Position numbers and translations under genes: made by a program. Positions 1-7,475 of a DNA stretch of 64,000 nucleotides are shown in pieces. How positions within the stretch are numbered: position 1 is the first letter of the stretch; each line of letters starts with the position of its first letter. The notes under the pieces were generated by a model that saw only the letters and a program-made list of their open reading frames with translations, was not told the DNA's origin and searched no databases. This DNA comes from a virus, in IMG/VR virus record IMGVR_UViG_3300028883_000003, positions 54,181 to 118,180 of that record; one strand, written 5' to 3'.

Positions 1-2035
1 TATCATTTTTCAACAATTCATTAATCTGTTCTAAACATTGTTGTTCAGTAGCAAAAAACACCATATGTTTTCCATCAGTAAACATATCTTCTAAATTGGG
101 AACATATTGGTTTAGCCCTACTCCGCCAACAGCCATGGCTTGCAAATAACGATCAGAAAAGTACAATGGAACATCATTAACAATGTTGGTATTCAAAATA
201 ATTTTTGCCCTATTTAAAACTTTAACATGGTCAGCATTAAATACACCATCTTTTGCATATGGTTTAAGTTTGTCAGGCCAAGCACCATTACCAAATATTT
301 TTATTTTTACCCCATTATCAACCAAATACTCAAGTAATTTTAGTCTTGGTTCACTGTGTGGTGTGCCAACAAAAACTACGTCAATATCCTTTTCAATTTC
401 AGGAATTGGTTTATATGTGTTTGGATCAGGAGCAATAATACCAAATTCACAAGGTCGTTGGGTTTGTGCAAAAACTCTAGATAAAAGCTCTGGTGCCCCG
501 GTATGCCAAAATGATTTATGACAAACCCTGCTTAATTCAGCAAACCACTGTTCTACTTGTCTTCGGTTATCAACATACCAACAAGCCAATTTAATCTTAG
601 GCATAAGTTGGTTAATACTATTTAAAACTTGAGGATGAATATTTTGTCCACCACATATCAAAACCATCTCCGGTTCATTGTGTAGGGTGTCATTAACCAA
701 TTTATAAGTAGCTTCAATTGGGTTGTTGTTGCACTTCTTCAAAGTAACACGATAGTCATGAGTTAAGACTTTGTATCCAAAATCCTTTTCTAATGTTCTT
801 TTTATAAAGTGTTCATTTCTAAATGCTCCTAATGGGCCACTACTATCAAAAGAACCCACTAAAAGAATTCTTTTCTTTTTAGGGTTTTTGTCAGCAAAGA
901 AAATTTCGTTGTAAACTTCCTGTGCTGTATGATAGGCCATACATTCGCAGTTATTAAATTTTTCTGTATATTGGCAAGGAGAACATGGCATTCTTTTGTT
1001 TAAAATGGTGACATCTTTACCTAATGGTAAATTCTTTGCAACCATCGTCGGAGCAAAAATAGCATAAGTTTTAGCTCCTACTGAAGACGCGATATGCGTG
1101 GGGCCAGTATCATTGCCAATATACATTTTGCAATTTTGTAAAACAGTAGCTAATTGAGGAATAGAAAGTTTACCCATTAAACCAAGCTCAACATTAGGTG
1201 GCCATTCCTTTTCTTTAGCTTCTTTATAATCTTCTTCATCTCCAATCATCACTATTTTGTAATGGGAGAATTTCTTGTTAATCAACTCTGCCAACTCAAC
1301 GTAGTGTGGCCAACGCTTAACATCCCACGTTCCATTACCAAGACGCAAAGCAGTATCACCAAACACAATGTAAGGAGCATATTTAGCTTTATCAACATTG
1401 CCCATCTCTTGAATTGGTCTTTTGTACAAGTCAAGTTTCTCCATTAGAAGCTGGAGCTTATCTAATTCTTCATCCTTAGCTGTTTCACAATGAGTAGGTG
1501 GTAAATCTCCACTGCAATCAAGAAAATCATTAATACCCATATGCTGTAAAGACTCATGAAACATTTTAAACTCAGCTGTAATAATAGCTTTTGAATATTG
1601 AGTTAACAATTGACCATATTGGTTTAAAGTGTTAGCACTCCAAATAGTGGCATAGACTAAATCATAATGTTTGTAATCAAAATCAGTTATTACATTGTCA
1701 ACGCATTCCCAACCACGGATTACGCTCGCCGCCGGTTCTTTACACCAAACTGTGATCTTAAGCAACGGATGTTCATGTTTCAAACTACGGATGGCAGGAG
1801 TAAGCATAACCATGTTACCAATGCCTTCTTCCATAATTATTAACAGCGAACTAACTTTAGTATTTTGGTACAAAGAATATAAATTCTGACTAAGCATGTT
1901 AGCCAAATTAATACCTTGAGATTCTAATTCATGTCTTTTCTCAGGAGAAATCGACAGATATTGTTTTAACAAATCTCCGGTCAGCTTGTCAACTTGTTCT
2001 TTTACTGCAAAAGATAATTTTATTTGTTTTCCCAT
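1..2035 (-). CDS. Two-domain glycosyltransferase (GT9 heptosyltransferase-like plus a second GT-B domain), C-terminus outside window
   Basis: The frame is open from the ATG at 2035 to the left edge, at least 678 residues, so the 3' end is missing. The first half resembles GT9 ADP-heptose:LPS heptosyltransferases: the diagnostic IGNDTGP segment lies near residues 305-311 and is followed by a cysteine-rich stretch containing CSPCQY. A second domain starts near residue 385 (ILLVGSFDSSGP) and resembles CgeB/Glyco_trans_1_2 GT-B enzymes, with FVGTPHSEPR and SDRYLQAMAVGG segments. The ATG overlaps the stop of the upstream HNH gene (TAATG), implying translational coupling. The family transfers nucleotide-activated sugars; whether the target here is host LPS, virion protein or DNA cannot be read from sequence. 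The domain calls are firm; the substrate is unknown. Confidence 0.85.
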   Translation of the reverse strand, partial: MGKQIKLSFAVKEQVDKLTGDLLKQYLSISPEKRHELESQGINLANMLSQNLYSLYQNTKVSSLLIIMEEGIGNMVMLTPAIRSLKHEHPLLKITVWCKEPAASVIRGWECVDNVITDFDYKHYDLVYATIWSANTLNQYGQLLTQYSKAIITAEFKMFHESLQHMGINDFLDCSGDLPPTHCETAKDEELDKLQLLMEKLDLYKRPIQEMGNVDKAKYAPYIVFGDTALRLGNGTWDVKRWPHYVELAELINKKFSHYKIVMIGDEEDYKEAKEKEWPPNVELGLMGKLSIPQLATVLQNCKMYIGNDTGPTHIASSVGAKTYAIFAPTMVAKNLPLGKDVTILNKRMPCSPCQYTEKFNNCECMAYHTAQEVYNEIFFADKNPKKKRILLVGSFDSSGPLGAFRNEHFIKRTLEKDFGYKVLTHDYRVTLKKCNNNPIEATYKLVNDTLHNEPEMVLICGGQNIHPQVLNSINQLMPKIKLACWYVDNRRQVEQWFAELSRVCHKSFWHTGAPELLSRVFAQTQRPCEFGIIAPDPNTYKPIPEIEKDIDVVFVGTPHSEPRLKLLEYLVDNGVKIKIFGNGAWPDKLKPYAKDGVFNADHVKVLNRAKIILNTNIVNDVPLYFSDRYLQAMAVGGVGLNQYVPNLEDMFTDGKHMVFFATEQQCLEQINELLKND

Positions 2036-2325
2036 TATTTACCTAGATTTTTTAAAAGTTCGCGATTCAAATGCCACTCTAATGCTTCATTCCATCTAAA
2101 GTCTGTCTTTTTTAATAACGGACTTAGTATGTCTATATTAGAAATCTTATTCATTGAAACCAAATGATGGTGTCGTTGGCACAAACAAATTAGGTTCCAT
2201 GGTTCATCCGGCCCTCCCTGTCCTTTTGGCACAATGTGGTGTACTTCAACGTTCAATCTGGAACCACAACCAAACACTCTACACTGATGTTTATCTAATT
2301 TTCTTACCTCTGTGTAAACGCTCAT
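2035..2325 (-). CDS. Small HNH endonuclease
   Basis: This 96-residue protein has the HNH (beta-beta-alpha-metal) core: a CRVFGC pair at C15/C20, the VEVHHIVPKG segment with H29-H30, the central Asn in EPWNL (N44), and CLCQRHHH with C49 and H53. C15, C20, C47 and C49 are positioned to form a zinc site as in the HNH_1 family. It lies between a dNMP kinase (4-nt overlap) and the glycosyltransferase (1-nt overlap), so it is part of a coupled minus-strand operon and not a free-standing homing gene inside another gene. Packaging-associated HNH proteins usually sit beside the terminase genes; here the gene is 2.3 kb from them on the other strand. A role in nicking or host DNA cleavage is possible but not shown. 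Confidence 0.85.
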   Translation of the reverse strand: MSVYTEVRKLDKHQCRVFGCGSRLNVEVHHIVPKGQGGPDEPWNLICLCQRHHHLVSMNKISNIDILSPLLKKTDFRWNEALEWHLNRELLKNLGK

Positions 2326-3098
2326 ACTTTGATATTAAAAGATTTTAAGTCATCATCTGTAAAAAAGTTAACACTCTTTAGTTTCCTAATTAAATTTGAG
2401 CCGGAAAGCAATAACAATTCTTTCCAATCTGACTTATGTTCATTCACCACTGTAAAAAACCAATCGTCCGTTACATCTAAATCAACTTCGGAAACATGGC
2501 CTTCTCCTGCCTCAATGGTTGGCTTGTCAATACGAACAATTTTTACAGCTTTGCCATTGTTGCTTTCAATAAACTCTTTTTCATTTTTGAATCTTACGTC
2601 TGTTATAATATAAATAGAGTCATCCGTAATTTGTTTAGCAGCATAATTAATCCAAATGTTTTGATCTATTCCACCTGATACTTCAACAAATTCTTGAGTC
2701 TTTTCAGAGAACATATTGAAGATACCATTAAAAACTTGTTTGTTATATTTTAGTTTTCGTTTTAGATTAACTTCCTCAATACCAAACTCAGACACTGCTA
2801 TCTTTTCAACCCAAACAGGAAACCCGGAATCTCCAATTAATTTTCTCTCATCATCTGTCAGGTTTGCAACAGTTGTTATACAATTACGAACGCTACTACC
2901 AATACCTTGAAGAATCATTCTCGATGTTTTTGTTTTCGTTTCATAGCATTCCTCATGGCCTAATTCAAAATACTTCATTCCAAAATGCTTTACTTTATCT
3001 GCGAATGATAAATGTTTGAACCCATAAGTTTCTTTTAAAACTTTAAAGAATTCATCTTTACCGGATCGTGCTTTACCATGGAGTCCAATTAATCTCAT
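2322..3098 (-). CDS. Deoxynucleoside monophosphate kinase-like P-loop protein
   Basis: The 258-residue protein opens with a P-loop, GLHGKARSGKDE (residues 5-16), followed by a KHLSFADKVK segment typical of phage dNMP kinases of the T4 gp1 type, which phosphorylate dNMPs to dNDPs for phage DNA synthesis. The segment YIITDVRFKNEKEFI near the middle matches the family's Walker-B-like DVRF region. It overlaps the MazG-like gene by 1 nt and the HNH gene by 4 nt, so the three are co-expressed, and the pairing with a nucleotide pyrophosphohydrolase fits nucleotide-pool control. The protein is somewhat longer than T4 gp1 and substrate preference cannot be inferred. Family assignment is likely from the P-loop plus the DVRF segment. 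Confidence 0.8.
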   Translation of the reverse strand: MRLIGLHGKARSGKDEFFKVLKETYGFKHLSFADKVKHFGMKYFELGHEECYETKTKTSRMILQGIGSSVRNCITTVANLTDDERKLIGDSGFPVWVEKIAVSEFGIEEVNLKRKLKYNKQVFNGIFNMFSEKTQEFVEVSGGIDQNIWINYAAKQITDDSIYIITDVRFKNEKEFIESNNGKAVKIVRIDKPTIEAGEGHVSEVDLDVTDDWFFTVVNEHKSDWKELLLLSGSNLIRKLKSVNFFTDDDLKSFNIKV

Positions 3099-3454
3099 TA
3101 CCTATTATCTCCTTCACTTTTAATAACTCCACGTTTTTGTCGATCTTGCAATTTGGCAATGTTACTAACAGCGATGTTGTCTAATGATATTTTAAATTCT
3201 TTTGCAACAGCTTGGATATACCAAAGAACATCACCAAGTTCCTTTTTAATCTCTTCTATGTCCTGTAACGTATAGTTGCCCTTTTTGTTCCTGATTATTT
3301 TTTTTATTTTTTCAGCAACTTCTCCAGCTTCACCAACCAACCCAAGAACTGGGTATAAATAATTGGCTTCGGTGTCTTTGTCGCCAGCATCAACTAAGAT
3401 AATCGGATATTCAACTGTTTCTTGTGCTTTCTTTTCATACTCATCAAATGTCAT
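3098..3454 (-). CDS. mazG: MazG-like nucleotide pyrophosphohydrolase
   Basis: This 118-residue single-domain protein carries the all-alpha NTP pyrophosphohydrolase metal motif: GEAGEVAEK with E42 and E45, then KKELGDVLWYI with E72 and D75 (ExxE...ExxD). Such proteins hydrolyse (d)NTPs to (d)NMPs and pyrophosphate. Phage versions have been linked to dUTP or modified-nucleotide clearance and to (p)ppGpp physiology, but the substrate here is not determined by sequence. Its stop overlaps the start of the dNMP kinase, so hydrolysis and re-phosphorylation of nucleotides appear to be produced together. The length is normal for phage MazG and nothing is missing from the motif. Confidence 0.88.
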   Translation of the reverse strand: MTFDEYEKKAQETVEYPIILVDAGDKDTEANYLYPVLGLVGEAGEVAEKIKKIIRNKKGNYTLQDIEEIKKELGDVLWYIQAVAKEFKISLDNIAVSNIAKLQDRQKRGVIKSEGDNR

Positions 3455-3461
3455 GTTTACC

Positions 3462-3677
3462 TCAACTTTGGTTTAACTTGTTTAGTTTCAAAGAGATAGC
3501 ATTAGCTAATTCTTTATTTGTTTTCACAATTCCCTTCAAAATCCTAGGGGGCTGAACTGCGTAGTGTTTAATCCTATGAGCCAGTTTATTTGCTTTGTGC
3601 TTTAGTCTTCTTCCCTCGGCTCGATACGATGTGTATCTTGTTTTTCTTTGTTTGCTTGTCGCTCTCTTCTTTGCCAT
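3462..3677 (-). CDS. Small, very basic hypothetical protein
   Basis: The 71-residue product is strongly basic, especially in its first half (MAKKRATSKQRKTRY and following Arg/Lys/His-rich stretch), which suggests nucleic acid binding, but no family is recognised. A good ribosome binding site (AGAGGA, about 7 nt upstream of the ATG) supports the start at 3677. The first 92 nt overlap the 3' end of the neighbouring minus-strand gene in another frame, which is unusual even in this compact genome. Either the two really overlap or one ends differently; the ribosome binding site argues that this gene is real. Downstream, the MazG-like gene begins 8 nt later. Confidence 0.6.
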   Translation of the reverse strand: MAKKRATSKQRKTRYTSYRAEGRRLKHKANKLAHRIKHYAVQPPRILKGIVKTNKELANAISLKLNKLNQS

Positions 3678-3951
3678 TTTTTTCCTCTAAGCTAAAGTCA
3701 ATTAATTCAGTTGCACCAGAACGCATTAAGTAATCAATCAAGGTTTTTGGATCAACCGTTGCCTTGTGGTAGTAAAGCTGATCATATTTTTTAGTTGGGA
3801 CTGGAATATCCTCAATTTTTGTCCCATATTTAACTACCCGAATCTTAAAAAGGTCTGGATATTTTGACAAGGTAATATATCGTTTTCGCATTTTTGCCAA
3901 AACTTCCCGACTTGAAAGATCTGTGTTATGTATAGCTAATATCCGAATCAC
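3586..3951 (-). CDS. Hypothetical protein, minus-strand accessory operon
   Basis: I do not recognise this protein of about 121 residues. I chose the GTG at 3951 because GAGGTG lies just upstream at normal spacing; an in-frame GTG at 3960 would add three residues but sits on top of that ribosome binding site. The N-terminal 90 residues are mixed charged and hydrophobic (a KYPDLFKIRVVKYG segment, then PVPTKKYDQLYYHK), and the last 35 residues are Lys/Ser-rich and probably disordered. It overlaps the upstream gene by about 26 nt and the basic-protein gene by 92 nt. Position suggests a small accessory or regulatory protein made with the nucleotide-metabolism genes. Confidence 0.55.
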   Translation of the reverse strand: MIRILAIHNTDLSSREVLAKMRKRYITLSKYPDLFKIRVVKYGTKIEDIPVPTKKYDQLYYHKATVDPKTLIDYLMRSGATELIDFSLEEKNGKEESDKQTKKNKIHIVSSRGKKTKAQSK

Positions 3952-4408
3952 TTGATCCACCTCGCATAAGTTTAGCAGTTTCAGCCTTCATAATACTCTG
4001 GATTATTGTTACTCTTTTGTCTAACTTTTCAGCAGCATTTGCCAAATAGGATACAATTTGAGTTTGGCGAATCGTCATAGTTTGAGTGTATAGTTTTCGA
4101 TCAGCCTCAGACAAGCCTTGACTCTTTTTTGTGTGATGCAAAGCTTGAAATATTTGCAGGTGGGTTTTAGCGTCAGATAAATACTGTCCCACCGTATAGG
4201 AAATAGTTGAATACTCAGACATAAGCTCAGGCAAGAGCCCTAAGTCGTTGTCAATTGGTATCTTAATCTTCTCGGCCACAGTTTTTAACAAGGGCTCGGC
4301 GGCGGCTAGAAACTCTTTGAAGTTTACTTCGATCTCATCTTGCTGGTCTTTGAGCATTTTTTGAATTGAGAATATATTCTCATCAACTGCTAGTGGTAAC
4401 TTAATCAT
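3926..4408 (-). CDS. Hypothetical helical protein, first gene of the leftward operon
   Basis: This 160-residue protein is not recognised. It is predicted by eye to be almost entirely alpha-helical, with a likely coiled coil in the first 55 residues (MLKDQQDEIEVNFKEFLAAA) and another long helix containing the RQTQIVSYLANAAEKLDKR segment. The C-terminal tail GGSSDSDISYT is short and polar. It is the promoter-proximal gene of the minus-strand operon, directly next to the AT-rich divergent region. A role in the terminase or packaging machinery is conceivable because the divergent partner leads into TerL, but that is only positional. The start is supported by a weak GGAG 13 nt upstream. Confidence 0.6.
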   Translation of the reverse strand: MIKLPLAVDENIFSIQKMLKDQQDEIEVNFKEFLAAAEPLLKTVAEKIKIPIDNDLGLLPELMSEYSTISYTVGQYLSDAKTHLQIFQALHHTKKSQGLSEADRKLYTQTMTIRQTQIVSYLANAAEKLDKRVTIIQSIMKAETAKLMRGGSSDSDISYT

Positions 4409-4830
4409 ATTTTCTTTAACTCCAAAAGGTAGGGTATTGTTCCCGAAAGATCGACTTTTTTTGAAAAAATTTTAAATTTCGCGATAATTATTAATTCTTG
4501 AATACAGTTAGTAATATAATATATTTAAATCTAGAATACAGTAATTATAATAATATTATATATATAATAATATATTAATATATATATATATATATATAAT
4601 TATATTATCTAGTATTTAATACTAACAGTATTATAATATTATTAGTATTAAGATAAGGGGTATTAAGTAATAATTTTTTGTTTTTTGACATAACAACAAT
4701 TTAAAAATTAAAAAGTTCCCGAAAAAAATAATTTTTTTGCTTTTTTTAAAAAAAATTTAAAAAAGTTGATTTTTTTAGTACAAAATTCCTCCAAAGGGCC
4801 GATATATACTTAGGACGAAGGGAGATGTAA
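4409..4830. promoter_or_regulatory. AT-rich divergent intergenic region (promoters, possible origin)
   Basis: This 422-nt gap separates the leftward operon from the rightward packaging operon and is the largest gap in the window. It is almost pure A/T in places, with an alternating TA run around 4570-4600 and A/T blocks at 4740-4770. Promoters for both operons must lie here; TATACT at about 4806 is a possible -10 for the rightward operon but I see no convincing -35. GTTCCCG occurs twice, at 4439-4445 and 4715-4721, and again as an inverted repeat before the integrase gene. No coding signal is seen. The composition would also suit a melting element or replication origin, but there are no clear iterons. 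Confidence 0.55.
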
Positions 4831-5652
4831 ATGGAAAAGAAGGTTTTATTTCGTATCAAGGACAACGATGCTAATGGTTTTTTGAGGGTCTTAGAAGACT
4901 TTTACCGGTTTTACAAAAATAAACCAGAAGTGGAGGCTAAGTCTTTAGCAGCAGCCGGATTTGCTAACCTTATATCGGGGAATGACTTAGATGGCAAAAA
5001 GATTACCAATCCAAATTTGGTGTATTTTGACGAAATTTTATCCGTTGTTACCGAGAATTACTATACCCCATCACAAACAGCCAGATACCGTTACAAAAAG
5101 GCCAGTCGTTCAACTTTTGGCAGGCCGAAGAAAACAACAAAAACATCGACACAAATACTTTCTCCTGAAGAAAGTAAAGAAACCGAAAAGAAAATAGACA
5201 GAATCAAACATAACCTTTTGACGGAATATCCTACTCTGGATAGGATAGATTTAGAAGAAAATATTGATAATTATTGCAAGTTGATTGTCAAAATAAATGA
5301 GTTAATGTCTGAGGCTGCGGCAGATAACACTATGGCAATCAAGAACTTAACTGATACACAAATTAAATTAGGTAGTTTTTTGGGAATTGACGAGGGAGAA
5401 AAGGCAAAGCAAAAATCAATCGACGATCAGCAAAGTGTTGCCTCTTTGTCCTCCAAGTTCCAGAGAACCATTGATGAATTTCCAGAAATAATGGACAGAA
5501 TGCGGTATAAGGAACTAAGGATTTTATTGGAAAAGTATGATAGGCAAGAGATTAGCAGGGAACTTTTTGAAAACAGTGCTTACGCCGGTGTCACAGTAGA
5601 TGCTGCTAGGGAGTTTATTAAGAAGCGTGAAGCAAAGTATGAGGCTAGTTAA
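4831..5652 (+). CDS. Candidate small terminase subunit / packaging protein
   Basis: The 273-residue protein is not recognised by motif. It lies immediately upstream of TerL (2-nt gap), the position of TerS in most tailed phages. Features that fit are a helical N-terminal region (FLRVLEDFYRFYKN), a basic central linker (RYRYKKASRS followed by RPKKTTK) and a charged helical C-terminal half that could oligomerise. It is larger than many TerS proteins and no clear helix-turn-helix was seen. A strong ribosome binding site (GGGAG, 8 nt before the ATG) supports the start. It is the first gene of the rightward late operon, so the promoter lies in the AT-rich gap upstream. The call is by synteny. Confidence 0.5.
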   Translation: MEKKVLFRIKDNDANGFLRVLEDFYRFYKNKPEVEAKSLAAAGFANLISGNDLDGKKITNPNLVYFDEILSVVTENYYTPSQTARYRYKKASRSTFGRPKKTTKTSTQILSPEESKETEKKIDRIKHNLLTEYPTLDRIDLEENIDNYCKLIVKINELMSEAAADNTMAIKNLTDTQIKLGSFLGIDEGEKAKQKSIDDQQSVASLSSKFQRTIDEFPEIMDRMRYKELRILLEKYDRQEISRELFENSAYAGVTVDAAREFIKKREAKYEAS

Positions 5653-5654
5653 TT

Positions 5655-7466
5655 TTGGCAAAACCACAGTTTACAGCACGGGAACTAACTGATCGACTGT
5701 TCCCAATTTATTGGTATCGAAAGCATTTAGATGTTGCTTGTCGTGATTTATTGGGACTAGAATTAAGCCCACACCATTCCCTTATTTTGCGTGATTGGGG
5801 AAGGGGCAAACCTGTTAACCTATTATTTTCAAGTCGTGGTATGGGTAAATCGGTTTTAATGGCTATATTTTATCTTTTGATGGCTGTGCTATACCCAAAT
5901 TTGAAAATGATTGCTGTAGCTGGTCAGGGTTATCGTGGCAGTAAATTTATTTTGATGGAATGTGAAAGAATTATTGAAGGCTATTTATCTGGGCAAAAAA
6001 GAGTAAAGTATATAAAAAAATCGTTAAGGGATCGTACCAGAATAATTTTTAAAGACCCGGCTTATTGGTCAATTCAATTTTCTAATGGTTCAATAATTTA
6101 TGGTATTCCTTTGGGGGCTAGTACTGATGGTTCTAATATTCGTGGTTTACGTGCACACATAATTGGTCAGGATGAGGCATTTTTGATTCCAACCAAACTT
6201 TATCAATCTGTTCTTGATCCTATGTCCAATGTTTTGTATGATCCCACTAAACCTGCTGATAAACAACAGATTAAAAATATGACGTTGGCCGTTTCAACTG
6301 CTGATTATTCGTTCAGAGATTTTTATTTACAGTACGAATATTACAAATCAGTACTTGAGACCGAAGAACAAGTTGAAGTTGGTTTGAAAAAGCTAACTAA
6401 AGAAGACATATCAGTTTTTGAGTTCAACATTGATGACGCATACTATACGAGAAATGGAGAAAGAGTTCCTACGTGGGGTTTAGATTATGACCGAATGTTG
6501 AAGAAAAGAAATTCTCCAACGACTGATATTAATTTATGGAATGCTGAAAATAAAAATATACCCCTTAACTTACAAGGTGGTTATTTTCCATTTGAATCAA
6601 TTGAAGCAGGACAGAATGTAGTTTTAAAAACAGCTACTGAACAATATCCAGAGGCTTTAGATTCTTGTTCGGGGCAATGTATACTTGGAATTGATACCGC
6701 TCCAAGTGGTGACAACACAGCATTTGTTGTGATAAAAGCTGGCCCTTACAACTATGTGGACAAAGACGTAGAAAAATGTAAGACAGCAAATATGGGTAAA
6801 CCTTGTCCGATCTTAGGAGTGGGGAGAGGCTGTACATTAACCTCCCATGCCCAAGTTATATTTGCCTACGAAGAGAACAAGATGAGCCAGCAGGATAGAA
6901 TCAAGCTTATTTATGAATTGATGAGTCGATACAACATCATATCAATCGCTATGGATGCCCGTGGCGGTGGGCTTGAACTATCCGATTTGTTAGCGGACCC
7001 GGAGTTTATTAAACAGTCTATTCATTTTGATGCTAAACCGATCTTCGATCCGGAACGAAGACCAGAAGGAAAAGGCATGCCAATCCTTACTTTGTATAGC
7101 ACCACTCAAGAACAGAACATGTTGTTTAATGGCTATCTGAAGGGCATTATAACAAATCAGGTTCTTCTTTTCCCTAAGCCTTTGCGAGACCGGCCAGACA
7201 ATCCAAGAATTTTAGAGATTGCTGGCCATGTGGAAACACTTACTAATCAAGTTGCCAGAATTAAAGCAATACCGTCTGGCAAAGGGATTAAATTTGACAT
7301 AGAGAGTATAGACCCAAATACCGGACGACGTGTGCCGGGTAAAAAAGATTTATATAGTGCGTTGTTGTACGCTTGTGGTAAGATGAGAGATTTGGTAGAG
7401 GTTCAATTAAGTCAAAGTGACTTTTCCGTTGATGACCTACCATTACCAGCTGCTTTTAACATGTAA
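5655..7466 (+). CDS. terL: Terminase large subunit
   Basis: The 603-residue protein is the packaging motor ATPase and nuclease. The Walker A segment SSRGMGKS is at residues 59-66 and Walker B IIGQDEAF at about 169-176 with the D173-E174 pair. The C-terminal RNase H-like nuclease shows ILGIDTAPSGDN near residue 342, SIAMDARGGG near residue 430 and a late acidic KKDLYSALLYA near residue 560, which supply three metal-binding aspartates. The start is TTG at 5655, 2 nt after the upstream stop; the family length argues against a later start. It acts at the portal vertex on concatemeric DNA. Downstream is the portal gene, as expected. Confidence 0.95.
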   Translation: MAKPQFTARELTDRLFPIYWYRKHLDVACRDLLGLELSPHHSLILRDWGRGKPVNLLFSSRGMGKSVLMAIFYLLMAVLYPNLKMIAVAGQGYRGSKFILMECERIIEGYLSGQKRVKYIKKSLRDRTRIIFKDPAYWSIQFSNGSIIYGIPLGASTDGSNIRGLRAHIIGQDEAFLIPTKLYQSVLDPMSNVLYDPTKPADKQQIKNMTLAVSTADYSFRDFYLQYEYYKSVLETEEQVEVGLKKLTKEDISVFEFNIDDAYYTRNGERVPTWGLDYDRMLKKRNSPTTDINLWNAENKNIPLNLQGGYFPFESIEAGQNVVLKTATEQYPEALDSCSGQCILGIDTAPSGDNTAFVVIKAGPYNYVDKDVEKCKTANMGKPCPILGVGRGCTLTSHAQVIFAYEENKMSQQDRIKLIYELMSRYNIISIAMDARGGGLELSDLLADPEFIKQSIHFDAKPIFDPERRPEGKGMPILTLYSTTQEQNMLFNGYLKGIITNQVLLFPKPLRDRPDNPRILEIAGHVETLTNQVARIKAIPSGKGIKFDIESIDPNTGRRVPGKKDLYSALLYACGKMRDLVEVQLSQSDFSVDDLPLPAAFNM

Positions 7467-7475
7467 GGATTTATT

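Noticed and set aside
183-521. Plus-strand frames at 183-521, 1262-1447 and 1695-1889
   Set aside because: All are antisense to the open minus-strand glycosyltransferase gene, whose motifs are clear.
4560-4610. CRISPR or iteron array in the TA-rich block
   Set aside because: It is a simple alternating TA tract without spacers or conserved repeat units; no CRISPR array was seen anywhere.
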